Source: Prochlorococcus sp. AG-459-D04 (GTDB taxonomy: Bacteria; Cyanobacteriota; Cyanobacteriia; PCC-6307; Cyanobiaceae). From it: 33,761 bases of DNA. Below are positions 24,477 through 33,265 of this stretch, one piece after another. Location of the stretch: the NCBI GenBank assembly GCA_003212035.1, contig QCRA01000009.1, forward strand, positions 1 to 33,761. The letters are read 5' to 3'. The notes beneath the pieces were generated by a model. It was given only the letters and a program-made list of their open reading frames with translations. It made no database searches and was not told the origin of the DNA. How positions within the stretch are numbered: position 1 is the stretch's first letter; each line of letters starts with the position of its first letter. Position numbers and translations under genes: made by a program.

Positions 24477-25874
24477 TTGGAAAATTCACACTCGAAAAAA
24501 AATATTACTAGATCAACAACAAGATTAATGTTCTCTTATGGGCTAGGAGATGCAGGCACAGGTTTAGTCGCGACGCAATTTGGTTTTTTTCTGTTCAAAT
24601 TCTTTATTTCTGCTGGTTTACCAGTAATAATTGCGGGTTCATTATTAATGTTAATAAAGATATGGGATGCAGTAAATGATCCTTTAATTGGATGGTTAAG
24701 TGATCGAACCAAATCAAGATGGGGGCCTAGAATCCCATGGATGGTAGCAGCATCTGTTCCACTTGGTTTCTCTTTAGCTGCGATATGGTGGACACCCACA
24801 GGTTCCGTGCTATCCAAGACTATTTACTATGCCATAATTTCTATAGTCGTAATGACTGCTTATACAAGTATTAATCTTCCTTTTGCAGCTCTATCTACTG
24901 AAATTTCTGAAAAAACGGCAATAAGAACAAGACTAAACGCATCTAGATTTACTGGCTCAATAATTGCAGGACTAACTGGTTTAATAATTGCTGGAGTTGT
25001 ATTGGGTTCTGAAGGATCTACAAATAATGAATATTTTTTAATGGGTAAAATAAGCGGATGTATTGCAGTTGCTGCAACATTAATTTCTTGCTGGGGATTG
25101 GCTCCATTCGCCAAAAAAGCAAGAAGGCCTTCAGGAAAAGTTGAAGCTATAACACTTCAATTCAAAAGGATCTTTAGAAATAAAAAATTTCTAAAAGTTA
25201 TTACGCTTTATATTCTTCTCTGGTGCGCCTTACAATTGATGCAAACAGTAGCTTTAATCTATGTTGAGGATGTACTTAATGTACCAACATATATTGCTAA
25301 GTGGATCCCGATACCTTTCCAAATTAGTGCCCTAGTGGGTTTACAAATATGGACCAGAGTATCAAATAAATTGAACAGGATTTCAGCTTTAAACTATGGA
25401 GCGATTATGTGGATTATTTCATGTACTGCAGCTTTATTTTTACCTTCGTTATCAAAAAATTCAGGAGTTGGAGATAGTTTATTCCTAAATACCGGCAACA
25501 TATTTCTCTTCATTCTTTTAATTTTCATAATCTGCCTTATTGGAATTGGAGCTTCAACCGCTTTTCTTATCCCTTGGTCACTACTTCCTGATGCAATAGA
25601 CGAAGACCCAGAGAAACCAGCAGGATTATATACTGCTTGGATGGTACTTATTCAGAAGATTGGTATCGCGTTAAGTGTTCAATTATTAGGATTTTTATTG
25701 TATTTATCAGGCTATCAATCATGCTTTGTTGATAAAGATGGTCTAAATATTATTGAACAATGCTACTCAGCACAATTAACTATTAGATTATGTATTGGTT
25801 TTATACCCTCAATACTGGTAATAATTGGTCTTTTAATCATGAGAAAATGGGATCGAAAATTAATTACAAACTAA
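24477..25874 (+). CDS. glcH: GPH-family sugar:cation symporter (MelB-like; possible glucose transporter)
   Basis: Twelve-helix secondary transporter of the glycoside-pentoside-hexuronide family in the major facilitator fold, 465 aa. The N-terminal YGLGDAGTG carries the conserved first-helix Asp. Loop 2-3 has the family signature WDAVNDPLIGWLSDRTKSRWGPRIPW. GLYTAWMVLIQKIGIALS appears near the last helices, and the inner membrane is the expected location. In Prochlorococcus SS120 a member first called melB (Pro1404, later glcH) has been reported to take up glucose; by family and glgX context this gene may be its orthologue, which is inference. The start is TTG 24477; ATG at 24528 would remove 17 mostly polar residues. 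mlaE follows by 9 nt. Confidence 0.85.
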   Translation: MENSHSKKNITRSTTRLMFSYGLGDAGTGLVATQFGFFLFKFFISAGLPVIIAGSLLMLIKIWDAVNDPLIGWLSDRTKSRWGPRIPWMVAASVPLGFSLAAIWWTPTGSVLSKTIYYAIISIVVMTAYTSINLPFAALSTEISEKTAIRTRLNASRFTGSIIAGLTGLIIAGVVLGSEGSTNNEYFLMGKISGCIAVAATLISCWGLAPFAKKARRPSGKVEAITLQFKRIFRNKKFLKVITLYILLWCALQLMQTVALIYVEDVLNVPTYIAKWIPIPFQISALVGLQIWTRVSNKLNRISALNYGAIMWIISCTAALFLPSLSKNSGVGDSLFLNTGNIFLFILLIFIICLIGIGASTAFLIPWSLLPDAIDEDPEKPAGLYTAWMVLIQKIGIALSVQLLGFLLYLSGYQSCFVDKDGLNIIEQCYSAQLTIRLCIGFIPSILVIIGLLIMRKWDRKLITN

Positions 25875-25883
25875 TATAAAGAT

Positions 25884-26639
25884 ATGTATTACCTTAATTT
25901 TTTCAAAAGACTTCTAAGCAGTTTAATCATTGGCGGGCAAGCAATTAATTTTATCTTTAAGGGTAAAATTTCCAAAAATGATCTCTTTGATCAACTTATG
26001 GAGTCAGGTCCTGGCAGTTTGTTAATTGTATTAATTACAGGAATTGCCGCAGGTACAGTTTTTAATATTCAAGTTGCATCACAACTTACAAGCATGGGGG
26101 TTTCAAGTGAAATTGGAGGTTTGTTAGCAGTAGGCATGGCGAGAGAAATGGCTCCTCTTCTAACTGCTACTTTAATGACTGGTAAGGTTGCAACTGCATA
26201 TGCTGCTCAACTGGGCACTATGAAAGTCACAGAACAAATTGAAGCAATAACCATGTTAAGGACCGAACCAGTCCAATATTTGGTAGTTCCAAGGTTACTA
26301 TCGATGGTAATAATGTCACCAATACAGTGTCTTTTGTTTTTATCTGTAGCTTTATGGAGCGGACAAATTTGGAGCACAATTTTTTATAAAGTTCCTCCAA
26401 TAGTTTTTTGGACATCTGTAAGATCAGGTAATGTGAGTTTAACCAGTACTGACTTAACTTCAATGTTAATAAAGTCTGTAGTGTTCGGATTACTTATTTC
26501 AATCATTGCTTGTGGATATGGACTCACAACTAAAGGTGGTCCAAAAGAAGTTGGAACAAGTACAACAGGCGCAGTTGTAATGACTCTCGTTACTGTATCT
26601 TTAATGGATGTATTTCTAACGCAAATTTTATTTGGATGA
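25884..26639 (+). CDS. mlaE: MlaE-family lipid ABC transporter permease
   Basis: Permease of an MCE-type lipid transport system in the inner membrane, also called Ycf63/DUF140 (TGD1 in plastids). 251 aa with about five helices. Signature stretches are GPGSLLIVLITGIAAGTVFNIQ, GGLLAVGMAREMAPLLTATLMTGKVATAYAAQLGTM (family core), TEQIEAITMLRTEPVQYLVVPR, and YGLTTKGGPKEVGTSTTGAVV near the end. Partners expected elsewhere are the MCE substrate-binding protein and the ATPase; neither is here. The start is ATG 25884. It is followed 4 nt later by the DUF3119 gene, so tight co-expression is likely. In cyanobacteria the transported lipid is not settled. Confidence 0.93.
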   Translation: MYYLNFFKRLLSSLIIGGQAINFIFKGKISKNDLFDQLMESGPGSLLIVLITGIAAGTVFNIQVASQLTSMGVSSEIGGLLAVGMAREMAPLLTATLMTGKVATAYAAQLGTMKVTEQIEAITMLRTEPVQYLVVPRLLSMVIMSPIQCLLFLSVALWSGQIWSTIFYKVPPIVFWTSVRSGNVSLTSTDLTSMLIKSVVFGLLISIIACGYGLTTKGGPKEVGTSTTGAVVMTLVTVSLMDVFLTQILFG

Positions 26640-26643
26640 CACT

Positions 26644-27048
26644 ATGTTTAACACTAAATCAAAAAAAGAGGAGCCAGTAATAATATCTCCATCATTTCAG
26701 TTGCCAATCATTCTAATAGTTTCAAGTTTTATGCTTTTGTTTTTGAATATTGGTTCTTTACCAACAATAGTTTTTGCTTCTTTTAGCTTTTTTTTATTAC
26801 TTCAGTCCTTCACCTTAAGAATAAAAATAACAAATGATGATTTTATCGTTTTACAATTAGGGAAAGAGATTAGAACTTTTCCATTCAAGAACTGGATATC
26901 ATGGAAATTCTTTTTCCCTATAATCCCAGGTATTTTTTATTTTAGAGAAAAGTCCAGTCCTCATTTATTACCAATTTTATTTAATCCAAAGCAATTAAAA
27001 GATGAGCTCATAAAAAAAGTTGATTCCCTGGAAATTAAAAATTCTTAA
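26644..27048 (+). CDS. DUF3119-family membrane protein
   Basis: About 134 aa with two hydrophobic segments (IILIVSSFMLLFLNIG and TIVFASFSFFLLLQSF). A PH-like compact domain follows, with short strands: LRIKITNDDFIVLQLGKEIRTFPF, then WISWKFFFPIIPGIFYF. This matches the DUF3119 family known from cyanobacteria and plastids. It starts at ATG 26644 just after mlaE; a TTG at 26632 would overlap mlaE by 8 nt. The constant pairing with a lipid permease hints at a lipid-membrane role, which is inference. Ends 35 nt before DUF3086. Confidence 0.85.
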   Translation: MFNTKSKKEEPVIISPSFQLPIILIVSSFMLLFLNIGSLPTIVFASFSFFLLLQSFTLRIKITNDDFIVLQLGKEIRTFPFKNWISWKFFFPIIPGIFYFREKSSPHLLPILFNPKQLKDELIKKVDSLEIKNS

Positions 27049-27083
27049 AATTCAGACTTTGCCGATTCATCAAAATTATTTCA

Positions 27084-28094
27084 ATGACCAATACAGAAAT
27101 TTCCGACAATAATCCTGAAAAGGAATTAATAATAGATAAGTCAATTTCAGATGTTAAAACCAAACAAATTAGTAAGAAAAATACAACGCAAAATAAAAAA
27201 ATTACACCAAAAAACAATAAATCAACTAAATCTATTGATGAAATTTCCAATGAAATTTTTAGAGATCTCGTTTCAAAAAAAGACTATTTAGTAAAAGAAA
27301 TTAAAGAGTTAGAAGCAAAAAAAAATGAAATAGAAAAAGACATTGAGTCAAATTTTAAAGGACAGTCAGATAATATTGCTAAAAGAGTTAAAGGCTTTCA
27401 AGAGTACTTAACTGGAGCTTTACAGAATCTTTCACAAAACGTTGAGAAACTTGAATTAGTTTCTCAACCAATAATCGTAAAGCCTTCCCCCCTTGATGAG
27501 AAAAAGCAAAATAATAGCACAAATAATGTAGTTAATCTTCCCGCTCTTTCTGAAACATTTAAGCCAGATGAAGAGATTATAAAAAGTTGCTTCTCAAGAT
27601 TTACAGAACAACCTGACTTTTATGCAGAACCTTGGAAATTAAGACGGAGTCTTGATTCATCAGATATAGAAATTATGGATGATTGGTTCTTTAACATGGG
27701 CGGAAGAGGTTCTCTTGAAAGTAGAGGTTCTCGACAAAAAAATGCCTTATTATCAGCGGGTTTAATATCTATTCTTGGCGAATTATATGGAGATCAGTTT
27801 CAAACTCTTATTTTAGCTTCGCAGCCTGAACGATTAGGTGAATGGAGAAGAATTCTTCAAGATTCACTTGGTCTAACAAGGGATGACTTTGGACCTAATA
27901 GTGGGATTGTTCTTTTTGAAAGGCCTGAAGGTGTCATCGAGAGAGCTGATAGATTAGAAGCGAATGAAGAATTGCCATTTATTATCATTGATGCAGCAGA
28001 AACCTCTGTTGAAATACCCATACTTCAATTTCCATTATGGGTTGCATTTGCTGGTTCAGATAATGAAATTTATGATGATCTTGAACTAAACTAA
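27084..28094 (+). CDS. DUF3086-family protein
   Basis: 336 aa, no signal or membrane helix. The first 60 residues are low-complexity, rich in Lys, Asn and Thr. A coiled coil spans about residues 60-125 ([21 protein letters not shown]). A conserved globular C-terminal domain from about residue 165 follows ([75 protein letters not shown]). This domain is the cyanobacterial DUF3086. Function unknown. It lies between DUF3119 and plsY in a co-directional run, 5 nt before plsY. Confidence 0.88.
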   Translation: MTNTEISDNNPEKELIIDKSISDVKTKQISKKNTTQNKKITPKNNKSTKSIDEISNEIFRDLVSKKDYLVKEIKELEAKKNEIEKDIESNFKGQSDNIAKRVKGFQEYLTGALQNLSQNVEKLELVSQPIIVKPSPLDEKKQNNSTNNVVNLPALSETFKPDEEIIKSCFSRFTEQPDFYAEPWKLRRSLDSSDIEIMDDWFFNMGGRGSLESRGSRQKNALLSAGLISILGELYGDQFQTLILASQPERLGEWRRILQDSLGLTRDDFGPNSGIVLFERPEGVIERADRLEANEELPFIIIDAAETSVEIPILQFPLWVAFAGSDNEIYDDLELN

Positions 28095-28099
28095 GCTTT

Positions 28100-28693
28100 A
28101 TGAATATCTCAATAATTTTTGCAGGTTATCTTTTAGGATCACTGCCTACAGGTTTTTTGATTGGAAAATATCTCAAAAATATTGACTTAAGAACTATAGG
28201 TTCTGGATCTACAGGTGCCACAAATGTCTTAAGAAATGTTGGGAAATGGCCAGCACTTTTTGTATTTATCATTGACGTTGGGAAAGGCCTTATTGCAGTA
28301 AAAATTGCTCAATATTACACAGATCAAGGATTAATAGAAGTTATTGCAGGGATATCCGCTATCTCAGGACATATTTGGCCAATATGGCTTAGGGGGAAAG
28401 GAGGAAAAGCTGTTGCAACTGGATTAGGTATGTTTTTAGCACTTTCTTGGAAAGTTGGACTAGCATCTCTTGGCATTTTTTTAATAGTCCTAACAAAAAC
28501 TAAATTTGTTTCTTTATCCAGTATTTCAGCTGCAATCTTTCTTCCTATTTTTATGTTTTTATACCTAGGTAAATTTATGCACTCATATTTTTTTATAAGT
28601 TTAATTGTGGCATTATTAGTAATCTGGAAACATAGAACAAACATTACAAGATTGCTTAAGGGAGAAGAATCCAAAATCAATCAGAATAAATAG
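28100..28693 (+). CDS. plsY: Glycerol-3-phosphate acyltransferase PlsY
   Basis: Integral membrane acyltransferase that uses acyl-phosphate to acylate glycerol-3-phosphate, the first step of phospholipid synthesis. 197 aa, several helices. The three family motifs are visible: [15 protein letters not shown], the glycine-rich [21 protein letters not shown], and the C-terminal [15 protein letters not shown]. The start is ATG 28100, 5 nt after DUF3086. Its last 17 nt overlap the convergent pyrF frame. With mlaE upstream this run has a lipid theme. Confidence 0.95.
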   Translation: MNISIIFAGYLLGSLPTGFLIGKYLKNIDLRTIGSGSTGATNVLRNVGKWPALFVFIIDVGKGLIAVKIAQYYTDQGLIEVIAGISAISGHIWPIWLRGKGGKAVATGLGMFLALSWKVGLASLGIFLIVLTKTKFVSLSSISAAIFLPIFMFLYLGKFMHSYFFISLIVALLVIWKHRTNITRLLKGEESKINQNK

Positions 28694-29405
28694 ATTTAAA
28701 TATTTCTATTAGAGCTTTATTAGGATCTATAGCTTTTGATATTGATCTACCAATGACTAACTTAGAAGCGCCATTATCTATAGCTTCATTAGGAGTCATA
28801 ATTCTATTTTGATCATCTTTACTGTCAATATTTAATCTGATGCCTGGTGTAATAAGTTCAAAATTATTATTATAAATAGATCTCAACATTTTTACCTCCC
28901 AAGGGGAACAAACACATCCATCTAATCCAGCATCAAAAGACAATTTTGCAAGTCTCAATACATTTTCTTCAATTGAATTATTTTTATCAAGATCAGTTTG
29001 AAAATCTTTAATAGAAAAGCTTGTTAAAACAGTTATTCCTACAACAGATGGAGGTTTAACACTGACAGAGGTGGCTCCTTCTAAAGATGCTTTCTTAGAA
29101 TCCTTAAGGGCTTTTAGACCTGCAGAAGCATGAATTGAAATTATATCAACTCCTAGTTTTGAAACTTGGAAACATGCTGCACGCATAGTATTTGGAATAT
29201 CATGAAACTTTAAGTCTAAAAAAATTTTTTTATTTAAACCTTTTAATATTTCAATTACTCTTGGACCTTCCCTAACAAAAAGCTCTAAACCTACCTTCAC
29301 CCACTTAATATTAGGACATTTTTCCAAAAGTAATTTTGCTTGACTTAAATCTAATCCATCAATTGCCAATATTATTTTATCTTCTGAATTAAATCTGTTA
29401 TTCAT
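28677..29405 (-). CDS. pyrF: Orotidine 5'-phosphate decarboxylase
   Basis: Last step of UMP synthesis, a TIM-barrel decarboxylase. 242 aa. The active-site signature [13 protein letters not shown] holds the catalytic Asp-Lys-Asp tetrad residues. [16 protein letters not shown] at the N-terminus, [20 protein letters not shown] and [14 protein letters not shown] (phosphate-binding loop) are also present. The ATG at 29403-29405 is chosen; a TTG one codon earlier is possible. It is 6 nt behind tyrS on the same strand and overlaps plsY tail-to-tail by 17 nt. Confidence 0.96.
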   Translation of the reverse strand: MNNRFNSEDKIILAIDGLDLSQAKLLLEKCPNIKWVKVGLELFVREGPRVIEILKGLNKKIFLDLKFHDIPNTMRAACFQVSKLGVDIISIHASAGLKALKDSKKASLEGATSVSVKPPSVVGITVLTSFSIKDFQTDLDKNNSIEENVLRLAKLSFDAGLDGCVCSPWEVKMLRSIYNNNFELITPGIRLNIDSKDDQNRIMTPNEAIDNGASKLVIGRSISKAIDPNKALIEIFKSIYSD

Positions 29406-29411
29406 CAATCT

Positions 29412-30650
29412 TCAGTTTTCAAACCTCTTAATTATTTTTTTTCCAATTTGCAGAATTTTTCCTTCCAAATCATTTTTTGAATTAAGAACTAAATCAGGAT
29501 TTATTATTTTTTGACTATCAATTTTTACACCCCCACCTTTAATAGATCTTTTGGATTCGCTGCTAGATTTAAAAAGTTTAAGAGCACTTAATAAGTAAAA
29601 AAACTTTACTGGAAAAACTACTTCTTTTAAGGAAATCTTAGGAATTTCTCCAACTTTTTCCTTGTGTCCAAGGAATAATTTTTCGCAGTTTGATTGAGCC
29701 TTTAATGCTTCTTCAGCACCATGGAATAAAGTAGTAACTTCTAAAGCCATTCTTCTCTGTAATTCACGAGGATTTAAGTTTTCAAGAAAACTCAAATCTA
29801 ATTCAGTAAGTAACTCTAAATAGGTGGGCATTATATTATCGGGTACTTTTTCTAATTTTGAATACATTGAAAGAGGATCTTCGGTTAAACCGACGGTGTT
29901 AAATTCAGATTTACTCATCTTCTTAATTCCATCTAAACCTGTCAAAATTGGCAGCATAACACCAAATTGAGGGTCTTGTCTAAAATGCCTTTGAAGATCT
30001 CTTCCTATCGCAATATTAAATTTCTGATCTGTTCCTCCAAGCTCAATATCTGATTGAACAACTACCGAATCATAACCTTGTAATAGTGGATATAAGAATT
30101 CATGCAAAGCAATTGGAACTTGCGAGATGTACCTTTTATTAAATTCCTCCTTAGCTAGCATTTGACTAACTGTTGCACTCCCCATTAATTCAATTATCGA
30201 ATTAAGATTTAATCCTTTTAACCATTCACTGTTATATCTAACTTCTATTCTATCTTTTGAATCAAAATCTAAAATAGATTCATTGGCTGGCTTTCCCATC
30301 CCCAGTTGGGTTAAATATGTTTTCGCATTATCCTTAACTTGTTTTTCCGATAACTGAACTCTTGTTTTATTTTTTCCGGTTGGATCTCCAATTTGAGCAG
30401 TAAAATCCCCAATAATTAAAACTGCAATATGTCCATTATCTTGGAATGCCCTAAGTTTTTTAAACAATATGCTATGCCCAAGATGAATATCTGTTCCAGT
30501 TGGATCGATCCCAAGTTTAACCCTTAATTTTTTATTATTTTTTTTCGCATGATCAATTATCTCAGAAAAGGTTTGATCTGTTCCCTTAATTGGAAAATAT
30601 TCTTCTATTCCTCTTGACAGCCATGATGGCAATATTAAATTATCTGACAT
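29412..30650 (-). CDS. tyrS: Tyrosyl-tRNA synthetase
   Basis: Class I aminoacyl-tRNA synthetase, 412 aa. It shows the HIGH-type motif [11 protein letters not shown] (about residues 50-60), [40 protein letters not shown], and KMSKS in KKMSKSEFN (about residue 246). A C-terminal S4-like RNA-binding tail ends in GKKIIKRF. The LGGTDQKFN type places it in the TyrZ-like branch. The start is ATG 30648-30650. It lies 19 nt after the DUF1825 gene and 6 nt before pyrF, so the three probably form one transcript. Confidence 0.96.
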   Translation of the reverse strand: MSDNLILPSWLSRGIEEYFPIKGTDQTFSEIIDHAKKNNKKLRVKLGIDPTGTDIHLGHSILFKKLRAFQDNGHIAVLIIGDFTAQIGDPTGKNKTRVQLSEKQVKDNAKTYLTQLGMGKPANESILDFDSKDRIEVRYNSEWLKGLNLNSIIELMGSATVSQMLAKEEFNKRYISQVPIALHEFLYPLLQGYDSVVVQSDIELGGTDQKFNIAIGRDLQRHFRQDPQFGVMLPILTGLDGIKKMSKSEFNTVGLTEDPLSMYSKLEKVPDNIMPTYLELLTELDLSFLENLNPRELQRRMALEVTTLFHGAEEALKAQSNCEKLFLGHKEKVGEIPKISLKEVVFPVKFFYLLSALKLFKSSSESKRSIKGGGVKIDSQKIINPDLVLNSKNDLEGKILQIGKKIIKRFEN

Positions 30651-30669
30651 GAAGTGTTAAACGTTAAAT

Positions 30670-30993
30670 TTAAGAAGTTTTATCAAGTTCATCCTTCATT
30701 CTTATTAAGGTTTTATTCATTTGATCGAACATTTGATCAGGGGTAATCCCAAATTGACTTAACTGTGTCTTTAATTGTTCTACTGTCATTTTCGCTTGAA
30801 AATCTTCAGATAATTCAAATCTCTTCATAAAAACCTTATAACGATCCATGAGAGATTCCATTTTTTTTATAAACATTTTTTTCCCTTCTCTATCAAATTT
30901 TCCATAATCAGAACCAAGTTTCATAAGTTCTTGGTAATCTGTAAAAAGCTTTTTAGCTTCTTCTTGAACGATGTCTGACTCAAAAAATCCCAT
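30670..30993 (-). CDS. DUF1825-family protein
   Basis: 107 aa, soluble and strongly helical, starting MGFFESDIVQEEAKKLF. Lysine- and glutamate-rich amphipathic helices follow (MFIKKMESLMDRYKVFMKRF, MTVEQLKTQLSQFG). This matches the cyanobacteria-specific DUF1825 family. ATG 30991-30993 is the family start; a TTG at 31014 in frame would add seven residues not typical of it. Likely first gene of the tyrS-pyrF run. Function unknown. Confidence 0.88.
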   Translation of the reverse strand: MGFFESDIVQEEAKKLFTDYQELMKLGSDYGKFDREGKKMFIKKMESLMDRYKVFMKRFELSEDFQAKMTVEQLKTQLSQFGITPDQMFDQMNKTLIRMKDELDKTS

Positions 30994-31144
30994 TTCTATT
31001 TTTTTACTTCTCAAGATTAAGGCTCAATTACAAGATAACAAGAATCTTTTAAATTGATTAGAACATTAATAAATTTTAGTTTATAAATAATTCTTTGATT
31101 TATATTTTTTAAGGATTAAATTTAATAGATATATTTTATAAATA

Positions 31145-31756
31145 TTGGAAAAATTCAAGGTAAATAATATTTTGAACCAAAATAGACAATTTGAATTATT
31201 TGGTTCAAATGTAAATACATCAATTAATTTTCAACACTCTAATAACCTAAAAATCACAGGCGAAATCATTACTGAATGGAGAAATAGAATCCATAATCAC
31301 CAAATCAAAATTTCAAAAGATACTTACAATAAGACTTTTCATCAGACAAGTATTCCTATGAATACAATTTCCAATGAAAAAAAAATTGATCCGTTTTCCC
31401 TGCAACCATTATCATTGAACTTTTGGAGAACCAATCAATATGTACACAATGGTCCAGCAATGTATTTTGTAATTGACTCGATGGAGAGTTCTAAAATAAT
31501 CCTGTATATAGGAGAAACAAATTCAGCAAATAAAAGATGGAAGGGAGAGCATGACTGCAAGAATTACCTTATGAACTATAAAGAAGCCCTAGCTCAAAAT
31601 AACCTCTCAAGTCATCAAGATATTCGTTTCTTCTTGGATGTACCTAAAGAAGTAAAATTAAGACGTAAATTAGAACAGCAACTGATATATTTATGGTTAC
31701 CACCTTTTAATAAAGAAACTCGAGATAGGTGGGCTACTACTTTCACAAACAACTAA
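31145..31756 (+). CDS. GIY-YIG-like nuclease-domain protein
   Basis: 203 aa, no signal or helix anchor. The N-terminal ~100 residues are a domain I do not recognise (NRQFELFGSNVNTSINF, ITEWRNRIHNHQ, LSLNFWRTNQYVHNG). From residue 105 a GIY-YIG-like fold can be read: AMYFVID (first strand, Tyr107), LYIGETNSANKRW (YIG at 121-123, Arg131), then a helix with Glu177 in RRKLEQQLIYLW and Asn189 in LPPFNKE. These are the five positions expected for the catalytic set. Compared with UvrC or homing enzymes the rest is divergent. The start is TTG 31145; TTG 31172 is an alternative. pepA follows by 24 nt. DNA repair, RNA processing or another hydrolase role cannot be separated here. Confidence 0.75.
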   Translation: MEKFKVNNILNQNRQFELFGSNVNTSINFQHSNNLKITGEIITEWRNRIHNHQIKISKDTYNKTFHQTSIPMNTISNEKKIDPFSLQPLSLNFWRTNQYVHNGPAMYFVIDSMESSKIILYIGETNSANKRWKGEHDCKNYLMNYKEALAQNNLSSHQDIRFFLDVPKEVKLRRKLEQQLIYLWLPPFNKETRDRWATTFTNN

Positions 31757-31780
31757 AAGTTAATTAAATCCATTTTACAA

Positions 31781-31969
31781 ATGCAATTTTCCACATTCCA
31801 AAAAAATCTAGATCACTGGCAAGGTGCCTCATTAATTTTTGGAGTTTTAGAGGAAGAAATTGCAAGCCAACTTGAAAACATAAAATTTGTTGTTGACCCA
31901 AAATTATTACTAAAAAAAAGTTACTCAAAAAAAATTCAAAGGAGAAAAAGGGGAAACTTTGAGCTTTGA
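31781..31969 (+). pseudogene. pepA: N-terminal fragment of leucyl aminopeptidase, out of frame with the rest
   Basis: 62-codon frame ([20 protein letters not shown]) that ends in TGA at 31967-31969, overlapping the pepA body. Its content (strand, [13 protein letters not shown], then [11 protein letters not shown]) is the start of the macro-like N-terminal domain of cyanobacterial PepA. The expected continuation [15 protein letters not shown] is present, but in the +1 frame. The two frames can join only between 31914 (after a TAA in the second frame) and 31968. That interval holds two runs of eight A (31912-31919 and 31927-31934). Either the gene has a one-base indel (real or a sequencing artefact), or slippage on an A run makes the full-length protein. 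Confidence 0.75.
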
Positions 31970-33254
31970 ATTTTTAGATCAAAAATTAGAAACTTTAATC
32001 ATAGTCGGTCTTGGCAAATCGAAAGACCTAAATAAAAGTGATATGGAAAACTCCATAGGAAATCTAATTAGGAAAACTGTTGATCAAAATGAAAAAATCA
32101 GCATCATGCTACCTTGGGAATTAATCAATTCACATTTAGAAATCAATCAATTAGCAGAGTCAGTCAGATTATCTGCTTACAAGGACAATAGATTTAATAA
32201 GAAAAAAGATGAAAAGAGAGTTCTTAAAGAAATAGAGTTTTTGAATTTAAAAAAATTTGAGAATATTAATTTTGAAGATACAGAAAAAATATGTGAAGGT
32301 GTCGAACTAGCCAGAAGACTTGTAGCCGCCCCTCCTAATAGTCTTACTCCTGAGGAGATGTCTATGCAAGCTTCCCAAATAGCTAAAGATCATGGTTTGG
32401 AAGTAAAAATTTTAGAGGCGCAAGAATGTCAAGATTTAGGAATGGGTGCTTATTTAGCTGTAGCAAAAGGTTCAGATCTAGATTCTAAATTTATACATCT
32501 TACTTTGAAGTCAGAGGGGCCTATAAAAGAAAAGATCGCGCTTGTTGGAAAGGGCTTAACCTTTGATTCTGGGGGATACAATCTAAAAGTAGGAGCTTCT
32601 CAAATTGAAATGATGAAATATGATATGGGCGGAAGCGCTGCAGTTTTAGGAGCAGCTAAAGCACTTGGAGCAATAAAACCAAAGGGACTAGAAATACATT
32701 TTATTGTGGCAGCTTGCGAAAACATGATAAATGGATCTGCAGTTCATCCTGGAGATGTAGTTAAGGCATCTAATGGTAAGACAATTGAAATAAATAACAC
32801 TGATGCAGAAGGTAGACTCACATTAGCTGATGCTTTAACTTACGCATCCAACTTAAAACCTGATTCAATAATAGATCTCGCAACTTTAACAGGGGCTATT
32901 GTTGTTGCATTAGGGAATGATGTAGCTGGATTCTGGAGCAATAATGATGATCTAGCGAATGATCTAAAAGCTGCATCCGCCCAGGCTGGAGAAGAATTAT
33001 GGCAAATGCCCTTACAAAAATCCTATAAAGAAGGATTAAAGTCTCATATAGCTGATATGAAAAATACAGGCCCTAGAGCAGGTGGGTCAATAACTGCTGC
33101 TTTATTTTTAGAGGAATTCTTTGATAAAGAGATTAAATGGGCTCATATTGATATTGCTGGGACTTGTTGGACTGATAAGAATAAGGGGATTAATCCATCA
33201 GGTGCAACCGGTTTTGGTGTTAAAACTCTTGTCCGATGGATTAAAAATAAATAA
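31959..33254 (+). CDS. pepA: Leucyl aminopeptidase (cytosol aminopeptidase, M17), body separated from its N-terminus by a frameshift
   Basis: Two-metal M17 aminopeptidase releasing N-terminal residues from peptides in the cytoplasm. The catalytic domain is complete: [14 protein letters not shown], the metal/lysine motif [49 protein letters not shown] with the NTDAEGRL signature, [12 protein letters not shown], and [13 protein letters not shown] at the end. Counting from TTG 31959 gives 431 aa, short of the usual 490 or so; the missing part is in the preceding 31781-31969 frame. In-frame sequence upstream of the TTG (FKGEKGET) is still PepA-like. If joined at the A-run the protein would be about 490 aa. 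Starting at TTG 31959 would lose part of the N-terminal domain but keep the active site. Convergent with msrA, 11 nt away. Confidence 0.9.
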   Translation: MSFEFLDQKLETLIIVGLGKSKDLNKSDMENSIGNLIRKTVDQNEKISIMLPWELINSHLEINQLAESVRLSAYKDNRFNKKKDEKRVLKEIEFLNLKKFENINFEDTEKICEGVELARRLVAAPPNSLTPEEMSMQASQIAKDHGLEVKILEAQECQDLGMGAYLAVAKGSDLDSKFIHLTLKSEGPIKEKIALVGKGLTFDSGGYNLKVGASQIEMMKYDMGGSAAVLGAAKALGAIKPKGLEIHFIVAACENMINGSAVHPGDVVKASNGKTIEINNTDAEGRLTLADALTYASNLKPDSIIDLATLTGAIVVALGNDVAGFWSNNDDLANDLKAASAQAGEELWQMPLQKSYKEGLKSHIADMKNTGPRAGGSITAALFLEEFFDKEIKWAHIDIAGTCWTDKNKGINPSGATGFGVKTLVRWIKNK

Positions 33255-33265
33255 GTATATTCAAA

